NCBI RefSeq assembly: GCF_900101845.1
Contig: NZ_FNAM01000004.1
Coordinates: 105,962-169,961 of the forward strand
Direction: 5' to 3'
Origin: Sporomusa acidovorans
Lineage (GTDB): Bacteria; Bacillota; Negativicutes; Sporomusales; Sporomusaceae
DNA length: 64,000 bases
A program made the position numbers and the translations under genes. A model generated the notes under the pieces. It ran no database searches, was not told the origin of the DNA, and was given only the letters and a program-made list of their open reading frames with translations. Of the stretch, positions 43,301-51,568 are shown in pieces; position 1 is the stretch's first letter, and every line of letters starts with the position of its first letter.

Positions 43301-44695
43301 ATTATACGGTACTCCGTTCAGTTCTCCGGTTGTCAAGGTGACAGCGGCGACACCGGTCAGCGACTGCCAGTCAGTGCCTTGTCCGCTGACGGCAAGCTGG
43401 ACTTGTCCCTTGCCGGTTATTTCAACCGGCAGATTTTCAATGGCAGCCACATCCAGGTTATCGCCGCTTAGCTGCAATTGAAAGCGGTTACTAACCGTAT
43501 CCAGTTCACCTTTGGCCTGGATCTGTCCGCCCAACGTGCCGGCGGTTAAACTGTCGACGGTAAGCGTATTGCCGGCGTACTTAAGGTTAGCCTTGGCAGC
43601 CTCAAGGGAGTAATTGTCTATTGCCAGTTGGTCGGCGGTAAGTTTGGCGGCCACTACCGGGGCATGCAGCGTCCCGGTGACTTGCGCGTCAAACTTGACT
43701 ATTCCCTTACAGGGTAAGCGGTCACTGAAGGCAGTGGGATCAAAACCATTTGAGCCCACTTTTAGGTCAAACACCGGCTGATCACCGGCAATGCCAATTT
43801 TTCCATATACCGTTACCGGCTGTTGGGCGACAAGGGCACGCCCGCTCGCTATGTAAACATTTTCATTGGTAAACTGAACGTTGCCATAGGCCTGTTCAAC
43901 AGGTATCCCTGCTGTCTGGGCCGCGAGATTATCCAGTTCGAATTTTCCTGCGTAGCGCAAACCGGCAGGACTGTTGACCAGTGTAATCGCAACCTGTCTA
44001 AGCAGGCCGTTGCTAAATTCCACTTCGGTACCCGCAGGCAGCAGCGCCTGATAATCGGCAGGATTTAATGTATCGGCTGTAACACTAAGCCACAGACTGT
44101 TTTTTACATTGTTAAGTGATCCCTGGATGGCTAACGGCAGGGCATTATGACTGGCAGTCAAACTTGCGTCTACCGTTTGGCTGCCATTAACAATAAAATG
44201 TCCGTCAATTTCATGAAAATCCCATTCGCCTTGATGCGACTGCACCAGGATATCCGCCTGCTCAAGGACTACTTTTCCTTTAAATTCAGGACTGTCAGGC
44301 TTTGTTTGCTGTCGCAGGCATTCGGCATTCCATACGCCATTTGCTTCTTCTATCAAATGAATGGCCGGCTGGCGCAGTGTTATTGTGTTCAGCGCATCAA
44401 TTGCGGTTTGACCGTGCAGCAGGCTAAGCAAGTTATACTGGATGACGACCTGCTTGACGGCAGCCATTTCCCGTCCCTCTTTATCAAATATTGTAACATC
44501 ATCTACTGCGGCTGAAGTAAATCCGGCTGTTTGCAGCCGGCCAATTGTTACCTTTGTTCCCAGCGTCTCAGTTAATTCAGCGGCTAGCTTGCCTTCCAAC
44601 TCAGAAAAAATAGTCTGTCTATACGCAGACCACCAGGTAAAGGCTGCCATGCCAACCATGATCACCAGGATAAGCGTTATGACTTTGGCTCGCAT
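40364..44695 (-). CDS. tamB: TamB-like translocation/assembly module protein
   Basis: A 1443-residue AsmA/TamB-type protein: one N-terminal membrane anchor (about 4-25), then a very long beta-rich periplasmic groove (residues 35-1200) of repeated strands. The C-terminal DUF490/TamB domain has SAEFIQHHSIVPIIKLKANAR and LLLTSDPPMSQQEIITILTLRGGDF, and the chain ends LFILETKVNF. Such proteins bridge the envelope and are linked to phospholipid transport and outer-membrane protein insertion. The start at ATG 44695 lies six bases after GAGGAGG. It is followed by the sigma factor. No TamA is visible; in Negativicutes BamA may serve as partner. Confidence 0.93.
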   Translation of the reverse strand: MRAKVITLILVIMVGMAAFTWWSAYRQTIFSELEGKLAAELTETLGTKVTIGRLQTAGFTSAAVDDVTIFDKEGREMAAVKQVVIQYNLLSLLHGQTAIDALNTITLRQPAIHLIEEANGVWNAECLRQQTKPDSPEFKGKVVLEQADILVQSHQGEWDFHEIDGHFIVNGSQTVDASLTASHNALPLAIQGSLNNVKNSLWLSVTADTLNPADYQALLPAGTEVEFSNGLLRQVAITLVNSPAGLRYAGKFELDNLAAQTAGIPVEQAYGNVQFTNENVYIASGRALVAQQPVTVYGKIGIAGDQPVFDLKVGSNGFDPTAFSDRLPCKGIVKFDAQVTGTLHAPVVAAKLTADQLAIDNYSLEAAKANLKYAGNTLTVDSLTAGTLGGQIQAKGELDTVSNRFQLQLSGDNLDVAAIENLPVEITGKGQVQLAVSGQGTDWQSLTGVAAVTLTTGELNGVPYNTLSTFVERNGNQTTVQYLNAALPNNGFASASGVIQGDQLAMKVNGQGIALQAMPATAFGNIKLAGNAAFNGEITGTTTAPGIALNFDITGLQANEQLLGKAAGALTMHSGRLELAQVVVSDGTASHEANGSILLAGSEPELNLTVTTHAARAETFARLAMPEFTLTGNVEHTLILTGPLTNPTLQGKVKLTEGSLFGQLITKAEGTYERKDGTLIVHNLEVDSLGTHIKLAGAMAADSSLNFAVTTENMRLSQLRVNYPYPVAGRVNINGQITGTLASPRLDGQLAAPRIFLNGQEIKNIFSRLSYQDGHADIRELHFSQGTGEYSYAGAADLNTKAIDGILRVENGELAGILAIANLPDRGVRGTLNGEIALSGTTTNPNVLLRGAITDGRIKNYRLDSIDIDAELDNRVITINKFTGKQGADGVLLARGQADLDGTIDMEVGGRDIETGILPALFDTTVDTTGKFSFSVQASGATADPNVAISLGIQNGSVANAAFDNLYGLFIYNKGSIHVNQLYLERGPYKASAYGTIPLKALNSQGRSQADMTDRMDLKLRLDNADLSILPMLSKHVAWAAGPTAGEVTIGGTLAQPTLDGQLTVNNGTIKFADLGEPIQNVGIAIQFKNDTIDISDFDGRMGGGSYALSGTARLRGLSLDDYNLVLTLEHLGIKHKYFAGPLDGVVSLTNEKGKPQLYGKLTIDNATVNIPAVPEGGEIDWDAGLDVEVALGNKVRMYNPYLYDFLAEGKVKFAGTLQKPQASGRIEARRGTVRYLTNRFNIERGSAEFIQHHSIVPIIKLKANARLQQTRVDLEINGPATAMNLLLTSDPPMSQQEIITILTLRGGDFSKANGQSKQDSILGRDQLVSLLDAGLQMRFVSEIENAMQNALKVDEFRFVKSSIFDTYSNKASKDNSDSSFQGYNLEIGKYLTDKLLLSYTMDLDQKTNSVSLRYDLTKRIAVGGTFGGDHNGLFILETKVNF

Positions 44696-44776
44696 AGTTC
44701 GCCTCCTCGGCTTGTCGGTATTGTATAGTTCGACACCGCAGCCGGATCTTCCTTTCATTTTCTTATAATTTAAAAA

Positions 44777-44808
44777 GGGTTATTTTAACCTATTTGTTAA
44801 AATAACCC
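44777..44808 (-). terminator. Terminator after the TolC-family gene
   Basis: GGGTTATTTTAAC pairs perfectly with GTTAAAATAACCC around a 6-base loop, followed by TTTTTAAATT on the minus strand. Confidence 0.88.
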
Positions 44809-44831
44809 CTTACGAATATACAGACAGGACC

Positions 44832-46187
44832 TTATTGAACCGGCATACCCATCGCATTTTCGAGTTTAGCCCGGTTTAGATTGTAATCATATAAAGCTTG
44901 TACATAATCGTTCTTCGCGGAAGTCAGGGAAACCTGAGCATCGATAACGTCAATATTGGTGCCTACCCCGGCACTATAACGCACTTGCGCAATTTTGAAG
45001 TCCTCTTCACCACTTGCCACGGCTACTTTCGATGTGTTAATACGTTTTTCCGCTTCCTTCATGTTAAGATAAGCTTCACGAACGGCAAATTCCGCATTGT
45101 CCTTCGCCTGCCGCAGCTGCTCTTTTGCCTTGGCTAAGTCAGATTCCGCACCTTTGATCTCAGATTTGGTAGAACCGGCATCGAACAGGTTATAGCTGGC
45201 ACTAATTCCAATTGACCAGGTATTATTATCCATTCCGGGAAAATCATCATCAGTCCATTTTTCGGATGCCACGGCATTTACGGAAAGCTTATTGCCACTT
45301 TTCGCAACTTTTATGCTGGCATTAGCGATATCAACACTGGTTGCCGCCTGTGCCAAATCCGGCCGGTGAGCAAGAGCATAGGTAATGCATTCCGCCAATG
45401 CTTTATCATAGTTTTCATATTTGAGTTCATCATTGATAGAAAGTTCCGTATCCTGCTGCAAACCGATAATATTATTAAGATCTGCTACGGCTATTTCATA
45501 ATTATTTTTGGCGATAATCAAATTTTGTTCTGCACTGGCTTTCTCTGTTTCCGAGCGTAATACGTCGGATTTGGCCACTGTTCCGGCCTCAAACTGGGCC
45601 CGTACATTTTTTAGATGAGTAGTAAGCTGGTCTAGGGATTCTTCTCTAAGTTTAACCGTATTACGGGCTTGTAAGATTTTATAATAACCGCTAGTTGCAT
45701 CCAGTTTGACTTGCTGCTTGGTTTTATCCAAGCCATAATTGGACGATTTTTCGCTAAGCTGCGCTTTTTCAATAGTGCCTTCTAATTTTCCGCCGGAATA
45801 TAGGGGATATGTAAGATTAATACTATTGGTATAAGCAGTAGTCAAATAGTCAGGTTTAAGCAGTACTATAGGTGCATCTGTTAAATGCTGGTAATTATAA
45901 ACATACGCAGCTGATCCTGTAGTCTTGTAACGACTGGCATCATGATTTAAAGTAAGTGAAGGTGACTTGCCCGCTTTTGCAACTTTTATATCCCAGTTTG
46001 CTTTTTCCACATCATATGCAGAGATTTTTATAGATGGGTTACTTTTGAGCGCCATGCCAATCGCATCATCCAGCGTAAGTTCTACCGAGGCGGCAAAGCC
46101 TGGCATAGCTGCCGCAGCCAATATGCCACCGATTAGCAAGGTTGTGGCGGTTTTAGGCAAACTTGCCGATAATCTAAATTTTGCCAT
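44832..46187 (-). CDS. TolC-family outer-membrane channel protein
   Basis: A 451-residue protein: signal peptide (about 1-32, ending GFAA) followed by two structurally repeated halves of the TolC/OEP type. Long helices are rich in Ala/Lys/Gln (ETEKASAEQNLIIAKNNYEIA and ESDLAKAKEQLRQAKDNAEF, each given here in part), and the motif ALAHRPDLAQAATSVDIANA marks the start of the second half. Such proteins form trimeric channels for efflux or type I secretion. It has its own consensus sigma-A promoter with a palindromic operator and a terminator, so it is monocistronic, although it stands beside the mla genes. No inner-membrane pump is next to it. Confidence 0.9.
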   Translation of the reverse strand: MAKFRLSASLPKTATTLLIGGILAAAAMPGFAASVELTLDDAIGMALKSNPSIKISAYDVEKANWDIKVAKAGKSPSLTLNHDASRYKTTGSAAYVYNYQHLTDAPIVLLKPDYLTTAYTNSINLTYPLYSGGKLEGTIEKAQLSEKSSNYGLDKTKQQVKLDATSGYYKILQARNTVKLREESLDQLTTHLKNVRAQFEAGTVAKSDVLRSETEKASAEQNLIIAKNNYEIAVADLNNIIGLQQDTELSINDELKYENYDKALAECITYALAHRPDLAQAATSVDIANASIKVAKSGNKLSVNAVASEKWTDDDFPGMDNNTWSIGISASYNLFDAGSTKSEIKGAESDLAKAKEQLRQAKDNAEFAVREAYLNMKEAEKRINTSKVAVASGEEDFKIAQVRYSAGVGTNIDVIDAQVSLTSAKNDYVQALYDYNLNRAKLENAMGMPVQ

Positions 46188-46230
46188 GGAATTAATTAAC
46201 CTCCTTGACGTTATATCGCTTTTTCTTAAC

Positions 46231-46244
46231 TGACTATATAGTCA
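46231..46244. promoter_or_regulatory. Palindromic operator candidate at the tolC-family start site
   Basis: TGACTATATAGTCA is a perfect 14-bp palindrome covering about +3 to +16 of the transcript from the promoter at 46254-46282. The position and symmetry suggest a repressor site of the TetR or MarR kind; the regulator is not in the window. Confidence 0.5.
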
Positions 46245-46253
46245 ATACTTATA

Positions 46254-46282
46254 ATTATAGGTTCAACTCCTGTTGGTGTCAA
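46254..46282 (-). promoter_or_regulatory. Consensus sigma-A promoter of the TolC-family gene
   Basis: Minus strand TTGACA, 17 bases, TATAAT: a perfect match to both boxes and to the spacing, the strongest promoter in the window by sequence. Confidence 0.85.
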
Positions 46283-46294
46283 TCGAAAGCTTTG

Positions 46295-47566
46295 TTAAAA
46301 TGAACGGCGAACGCCAAAGAACGACGCCCTTTCCTCACGCCTGTTAAGACTGGACGCCTGGCCAATAAGAAAGGTATCCGGGGCCAACTGGTACTGTGTG
46401 CGGAGTTTGACCCGCACGTCATTGGGATCATAGGCATCCAGCGACATTTGCAGGTCCTTACTTAATTTCGCGTCCACCCCCACGCCTATTTTACCGTCAA
46501 TAATACCCAGGCGCTGATTGATGTTTGCCATACTTTTACCAAATTGAAGATTTACTTTATTGTCCTCGCCAATATCATTAACGCCAATAACGGCAAAATC
46601 GCCGGGAGACGTATTGATGGTGACGTTTGCATTATTTTGGTATGTATGATCATCCGGATCATACAGCGATTCTATGCTGGCTTCTGTTTTAATGTTAGCG
46701 ACCTTATCCAGCATTTGATTGGCCTTTGTCGATGCAGAACGGGCATTGCGCAGTGTCTCTTTAAGATTATTCGCTGTTTCCGGATCGGTTACCACTCCTT
46801 CCAGAGCGGCGGCCATCTTCTCGACCCTGATACTGGTTTGCCGCAGCGCAGTAATGGTTTCCCGCAATTCCCGGGCTGTCTGACCATTATTATCCACAGC
46901 GGCAAGCATACTGTCAACCCGGACGGCCGTACTCTTAAGACTGACCGACATATCTTTCAAATTACTGACCATAGCATTAATATCACTGTGGTTTTCATCA
47001 GCCATCAACGCTAATGTGGCGGCAAGTCGATTGAGATTATCGGTAATATCGCGGGTATTAAACGTGATTTGCTTAAGTGCTGCCCGGACCTTTTCATCGC
47101 CGATCACATCATTCAGCGACTGCACCAACAGTTTAACTTCCGCCAGGACCTGGTTGGCCGCTGCGATAAGTTCATCCATTCCCTGGGGGCTCTCGCCATA
47201 TACCTGGTCATTCGGGGCTAAAAAGCCTGTCACATTCCGCGGTGGCAGAATATTAACAAATTTCTCCCCCAGTAAACCGTCTGAGCCGATAACAAAACTG
47301 GAACCTATCGGAACTTTTACGCCTGGTTTTAACATAATATCAGCCATTACACCGTCAGGCAATACCCGTACAGCGGCGACAGTGCCCACATCCACGCCGG
47401 CATAGCGCACAATATTACCAGGTTTTAAGCCGCTTACCTGACCAAAAAGTGCATGCACGGGGTATCCCTTATCCCCAAAGCTTATGCCGCTCAAATAAAT
47501 GATCATGCCAGCAAGTAAAGCCAGGCCAGCTAACGTTGTGGCTCCTACTTTTGCTTCCGTATTCAT
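46295..47566 (-). CDS. mlaD: MCE-domain phospholipid transport protein MlaD with C-terminal extension
   Basis: A 423-residue protein. It has an N-terminal membrane anchor (about 11-30) and an MCE domain (about 37-118, with NIVRYAGVDVGTVAAVRVL and SDGLLGEKFVNI). A long helical region (about 125-300) follows, then a strand-rich C-terminus (about 305-423) ending FFGVRRSF, like a small outer-membrane barrel. In Veillonella, MlaD has this MCE-helix-barrel fusion and spans the envelope, so it needs no MlaA or MlaC; the same is inferred here. The ATG overlaps the mlaF stop by four bases. Confidence 0.92.
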   Translation of the reverse strand: MNTEAKVGATTLAGLALLAGMIIYLSGISFGDKGYPVHALFGQVSGLKPGNIVRYAGVDVGTVAAVRVLPDGVMADIMLKPGVKVPIGSSFVIGSDGLLGEKFVNILPPRNVTGFLAPNDQVYGESPQGMDELIAAANQVLAEVKLLVQSLNDVIGDEKVRAALKQITFNTRDITDNLNRLAATLALMADENHSDINAMVSNLKDMSVSLKSTAVRVDSMLAAVDNNGQTARELRETITALRQTSIRVEKMAAALEGVVTDPETANNLKETLRNARSASTKANQMLDKVANIKTEASIESLYDPDDHTYQNNANVTINTSPGDFAVIGVNDIGEDNKVNLQFGKSMANINQRLGIIDGKIGVGVDAKLSKDLQMSLDAYDPNDVRVKLRTQYQLAPDTFLIGQASSLNRREERASFFGVRRSF

Positions 47567-48321
47567 ACTCTGGACCTCCCTTTACCTTCCGGAAAGGCAG
47601 AGCCTCCCCGGATAAACTTGGCCATAATCGGATTGTCGGACTCTTTAATCATCTCCGGCGTACCGGTTTCGATAATGCAGCCCTCAAAAATCATGGCAAT
47701 CCGGCTGGCTATGTGAAAAGCGCTTGACATGTCATGCGTTACAACAACCGAGGTGGCGTCAATCATACGCCTTGTACTGACAATCAGCCTGTCAATCGTG
47801 TTGGACATAATCGGGTCAAGCCCGGCCGTGGGCTCATCATACAGGACGATATGCGGATTAATGGCAATAGCCCGGGCCAGACTCACCCGTTTTTTCATGC
47901 CGCCTGACAGTTCGTTGGGCATTGCATTTTCCTGGCCTCTGAGTCCTACCATGCGCAATTTGCGACGCACGGTCCGCCATATTTCTTCTTCAGGCAGAGC
48001 CGTATGCTGCCGTAACCCGAAGGCCACATTTTCCCCCACTGACATGGAATCAAATAAAGCGGAATACTGAAAAACCATCCCCATTTCTAATCTGACTTGA
48101 TTAAGCTCATCTTCCGTCATCCGGGTAATTTCCCGCCCATTTACCCAGATCTCGCCGGAAGTTGGTCTCAATAAGCCAATGATCAGTCTCAGCAAGGTAC
48201 TTTTTCCCGAACCGCTGGGGCCAATGATAACCATGATTTCTCCTTGTTCAATTGTTAGGTTGATGTCTTTAAGGATTTGTTTTCCCTGAAAATTCATATT
48301 CACGTTAACTAGCTTAATCAT
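47563..48321 (-). CDS. mlaF: Phospholipid transport ABC ATPase MlaF
   Basis: A 252-residue ABC ATPase with Walker A GPSGSGKST, signature LSGGMKKRVSLARAI (the GGMKKR form typical of MlaF/Mkl), Walker B IVLYDEPTAGLDP and switch His VVTHDMS. It powers lipid movement through MlaE and MlaD. The start is taken at ATG 48321; a GTG four codons upstream is possible. It lies 40 bases after mlaE. Confidence 0.95.
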   Translation of the reverse strand: MIKLVNVNMNFQGKQILKDINLTIEQGEIMVIIGPSGSGKSTLLRLIIGLLRPTSGEIWVNGREITRMTEDELNQVRLEMGMVFQYSALFDSMSVGENVAFGLRQHTALPEEEIWRTVRRKLRMVGLRGQENAMPNELSGGMKKRVSLARAIAINPHIVLYDEPTAGLDPIMSNTIDRLIVSTRRMIDATSVVVTHDMSSAFHIASRIAMIFEGCIIETGTPEMIKESDNPIMAKFIRGGSAFPEGKGRSRV

Positions 48322-48361
48322 GGTTAACCCCACATTTCCGGATAACTTGTTGACCTTAGTG

Positions 48362-49132
48362 TTAGCGGTATAGCGCCACCGACAAAAAATAGTTGCTGAC
48401 GAAAATCAGAATGATGGACAATACGACGGAACCGGTTGTTGCTTTCCCCACACCTTCAGCACCTTGGGCGGTAGTTAGACCTTTATGACAGCCGATAATG
48501 GCAATAATGGCACCAAATACAACAGACTTAACCAGACCACCGATAATATCGTGTGGTACTGTGAAAACTTTGATGGAATTTAAAAAGGTAAATTCGCTGA
48601 TGCCCGCATAAACTGTGGCAATCAGATAGCTGCCAATGGTGCCAATCACATCGGCAAATATGACCAGGATGGGCAGCATGATCATGCAGGCCAGCAGCCG
48701 GGGGACTACCAGATAAGCAACCGGATTAACAGCCATAACCCGCAGGGCATCAATCTGTTCCGTTACCTTCATAGAACCAATTTCGGCCGTAATGGCCGCC
48801 CCGACGCGCCCGGCAAAAACAATGCCAGTCAATACCGGTGACAACTCGCGCCCTAACGCAATCGCCATCACCCCGCCGACAGATGACTGCGCCCCGTATT
48901 TTATAAATTCATGGGCTGTCTGCACGGTCATCACCATACCGGTAAATAACAAAGTCAGCAGGACAATGGGCAGAGAATCTGCTCCTAAATGCGCCATTTG
49001 CCGTAACAAAAGCTTGCTCTTCACCTGGCGGACATAATAAACGGTTTGTCCAAATAGGATCAGCATTTGCCCAATACTTTCCAAAATATGAATGACGACT
49101 CTGCCAATTTTGGCACAAAATTCAATAAGCAT
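48362..49132 (-). CDS. mlaE: Phospholipid transport permease MlaE
   Basis: A 256-residue MlaE-family permease with about five membrane helices. The family motif region is visible in ALGRELSPVLTGIVFAGRVG followed by AAITAEIGSMKVTEQIDAL. It forms the inner-membrane core with MlaF. MlaB, the STAS partner of proteobacteria, is absent. It is the first gene of mlaEFD; ATG 49132 follows TAGGACT. The upstream 217 bases contain three hairpins and possibly a weak promoter. Confidence 0.95.
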   Translation of the reverse strand: MLIEFCAKIGRVVIHILESIGQMLILFGQTVYYVRQVKSKLLLRQMAHLGADSLPIVLLTLLFTGMVMTVQTAHEFIKYGAQSSVGGVMAIALGRELSPVLTGIVFAGRVGAAITAEIGSMKVTEQIDALRVMAVNPVAYLVVPRLLACMIMLPILVIFADVIGTIGSYLIATVYAGISEFTFLNSIKVFTVPHDIIGGLVKSVVFGAIIAIIGCHKGLTTAQGAEGVGKATTGSVVLSIILIFVSNYFLSVALYR

Positions 49133-49196
49133 AGTCCTATGTAACCCTCATACAATATTGTTAAGATTATGTTTAATAATTCAATAAATCTTTGCA

Positions 49197-49252
49197 ATTC
49201 CCTCCTGGGGAATGTCTAAATTCCTATTCCATAAAATTCCCCTGTTGGGGAA
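49197..49252. other. Two short GC hairpins upstream of mlaE
   Basis: ATTCCC/GGGAAT (49197-49213) and TTCCCC/GGGGAA (49237-49252) form two neighbouring hairpins with similar sequence between the terminator hairpin at 49257 and mlaE. They may lie in the mlaE leader. No known regulatory element is recognised. Confidence 0.4.
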
Positions 49253-49256
49253 ATGA

Positions 49257-49303
49257 GAAAGAACCGTTTGTCCATACAAAAATGTAGGAAAAACGGTTCT
49301 TTC
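49257..49303 (-). terminator. Hairpin after the S55 peptidase gene
   Basis: GAAAGAACCGTTT pairs with AAACGGTTCTTTC over 13 bp; the loop can extend with TCC/GGA and TACA/TGTA. It lies about 45 bases past the stop codon. A T-run is weak on the minus strand. Confidence 0.6.
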
Positions 49304-49349
49304 CAAAATTCGGTACGATAAAATTCTCGTCTTAAAAGCTCTAAGAAGA

Positions 49350-51182
49350 TTATTTTTTTACATTAAGAACAAGCTGCGTATCACCATCGATGATGTAGTC
49401 AGTAGTAATACATACTTTGCGTTTACTGTCATCTTTTTTGGCTGCCGCCGCGGGTTTATTGGACGCAGCGCTGATATGCCGGGCATCTCCGTCTTTTTGA
49501 ACTGCAGCACTAGGCAAAGCCGGACTGGGCGCGGTTTCAAATTTATCGATTGTCTTGGGCGCTTTTCCCTCGCCCGCCTGTACAGCGTCCGGACCGCTTG
49601 CTTCCAGAACTTCTACCACAATATCATTATTGCGGTCACGGTTAACCAGTTCGTTGACAGACTCGTCCAGCGATTTGGGACGCGCCTTGGCAATAAACAA
49701 TTTGCTGAGATCGTCTTCGCCAGTTGCCCGTTTACCGATAAGCTGCGCTACCGATACCACTCCGCCGCCGCGTACCGACAGGTTGAGTGGCCCCGGCTGC
49801 CTGTCTTTGGGGACAGAATAAGCAATGTGCCGAATCACCGGTTCACTGCGGAAAGGCTTAATTTTTACAGCAATATCCACTGTGTCGCCGGACTTAACCG
49901 CATCGGTATTGGCCTTAGCCTCAACGATCGTAGCTGTCCGGCGCTCCGTATCCATAACAACGTTTACTTTCACATCCATAATATTGACAGGAACAAATTG
50001 GTTGCCGGCCAAAAGCGCCAGGGCTTCATGCAGCTCAGCAATTGCCAGTTCACCAATATTTCCCTGGGTATAAAACATATTTTCACGTTTAAACAAGCCG
50101 CCGGGAATTCCGTTCGCACTGATTTCAAAGTTCACTGTCGCCGTGCCGGAACCCGCACGGTCCGTCGTTTTCTCAATAGAATTAAAAACACTGACGGCTG
50201 AGAGAGTCGGTGCCAATTCTTCGTCCTGGATCACCTGAGCCCAGTAATCATTGGTACGTCCTAATGATTTGTCCGTAACAGTGATTCTAAGCGGAACAAT
50301 ACTGGGAAATTGGCCAAATTTACCGGCAACACCGGCTCCTCTGTCCTGATTAATCATGCCAATAGCTTCTGTTGCTGTCCCTACTTTGAAGGAATTTTCC
50401 AGTCCGGCCACCGTTGTATAAACATCCGCGTCTGTCAGGAAATAGTTTGCCTGCCCGCGTTTTAAGAAAGGATGGCCAAAGGCTAAAATTTTATCGCCTT
50501 CCACATAAGTAACGGTTCCTAAGGCCCCTAAGCTGAAGTCGCCGCGAACCAACTGGACACCGATCGTACTGCCCGGTTCTACTGTCTTGTAAGCAATCCC
50601 GTTATTATCATCAGATGTACTGGCGCCTACGTCATAAGGAATAAGATTATACGGTTTTAGTTTATCAGCAAGCATACGCAAAGCCTGTTCCCCAAAACCG
50701 GACGCCATGAGTGGCGTTGAAACCTTGTTTGCTTCCAATCCCGGCGTTGCCAATTCAGCCTGTCCACCATTAAGCTCCCATAATTTGAGCATATCGGCAA
50801 TCGGTGTGACCATACCGATTTTGTGGTCAGTTAACGACCAGCCGTAGGCAATGGCCCCTACTAGTTTACCGTTAATGTAAACCGGACTGCCACTCATCCC
50901 CTGGGCAATTCCGCCGGTCCGCTCGATCACATCGCCAGAGGTGCGAACCAGAATGAGGTCGCCTGACGGCCCCTTTTGTTTCATGACATCCAGGACTTCT
51001 ACGTCGAAATCTTCGATCTTATTGCCTGCAACAACCGTTTTGGCAATGCCATGCATTCCTTTGGAAATTTGGTCAACAGGCATAAACTCCGGCGCTGCCT
51101 GCACATAGGTAATCGGCAACACTAACAGCACAGCCAGTAGCGCTGTCAAGCAGCGCCTTATAAGTGTAGACAATACATTCAT
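49350..51182 (-). CDS. Secreted SpoIVB-type (S55) serine peptidase domain protein
   Basis: A 610-residue protein with a signal peptide (about 1-30). An S55 peptidase domain lies at the N-terminus: the catalytic His is in SKGMHGIAKTVV and the Ser in GIAQGMSGSPVYINGKLVGA (about residues 91-110). SpoIVB of Bacillus carries a PDZ domain before this domain; here the S55 part comes first and about 370 residues of beta-rich sequence of unknown kind follow, with a Pro/Ala/Lys-rich linker near residue 545. The gene is last in a row after the flagellar genes and before mlaE. It probably cleaves, or only binds, an envelope protein. It is unlikely to be SpoIVB itself. Confidence 0.8.
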   Translation of the reverse strand: MNVLSTLIRRCLTALLAVLLVLPITYVQAAPEFMPVDQISKGMHGIAKTVVAGNKIEDFDVEVLDVMKQKGPSGDLILVRTSGDVIERTGGIAQGMSGSPVYINGKLVGAIAYGWSLTDHKIGMVTPIADMLKLWELNGGQAELATPGLEANKVSTPLMASGFGEQALRMLADKLKPYNLIPYDVGASTSDDNNGIAYKTVEPGSTIGVQLVRGDFSLGALGTVTYVEGDKILAFGHPFLKRGQANYFLTDADVYTTVAGLENSFKVGTATEAIGMINQDRGAGVAGKFGQFPSIVPLRITVTDKSLGRTNDYWAQVIQDEELAPTLSAVSVFNSIEKTTDRAGSGTATVNFEISANGIPGGLFKRENMFYTQGNIGELAIAELHEALALLAGNQFVPVNIMDVKVNVVMDTERRTATIVEAKANTDAVKSGDTVDIAVKIKPFRSEPVIRHIAYSVPKDRQPGPLNLSVRGGGVVSVAQLIGKRATGEDDLSKLFIAKARPKSLDESVNELVNRDRNNDIVVEVLEASGPDAVQAGEGKAPKTIDKFETAPSPALPSAAVQKDGDARHISAASNKPAAAAKKDDSKRKVCITTDYIIDGDTQLVLNVKK

Positions 51183-51193
51183 CCTTCCCGAAA

Positions 51194-51505
51194 CTACTTC
51201 TTGAATGGTTCAATTTTAACTAATACGTCACCTGTTTTAACTTTATCACCAGGTCTAACCAATACGTCACGCACAACACCATCCACGTTGGCCCGCACTG
51301 CAGCCGCCGGCCCGGCAATGGTTTGAACATAAACCAAAATGTCGCCTTCCCTGGCTGTGGCACCAGGCGCAACAAGGCCGTTTGCCAAAACGCTGCCGCT
51401 CAATACGCCACGCTGCTCAACCGCTTGCCCGGCAGCTAAAACCCAGGTCATTAAACCGATGGTTAGTAATAGGGTAATAGCAATAATCCCTTTTTTATGT
51501 GCCAT
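51194..51505 (-). CDS. Small anchored biotinyl/lipoyl-like domain protein
   Basis: A 103-residue protein with an N-terminal membrane segment or signal (about 5-26). A compact beta domain follows whose repeats (GDILVYVQTIAGPAAAVRAN, then GVVRDVLVRPGDKVKTGDVL) match the two halves of a biotinyl/lipoyl hammerhead. No Lys is placed between them in the usual MKM motif, so it is probably not modified and resembles the hairpin domain of membrane-fusion proteins. The start is taken at ATG 51505. It is 11 bases upstream of the S55 gene, suggesting joint function. Confidence 0.65.
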   Translation of the reverse strand: MAHKKGIIAITLLLTIGLMTWVLAAGQAVEQRGVLSGSVLANGLVAPGATAREGDILVYVQTIAGPAAAVRANVDGVVRDVLVRPGDKVKTGDVLVKIEPFKK

Positions 51506-51568
51506 ACACAACACCTGTCCTTAATTTGATTGAAAGGCCTTACCTACTTTTATTATAACGTATTTTTC

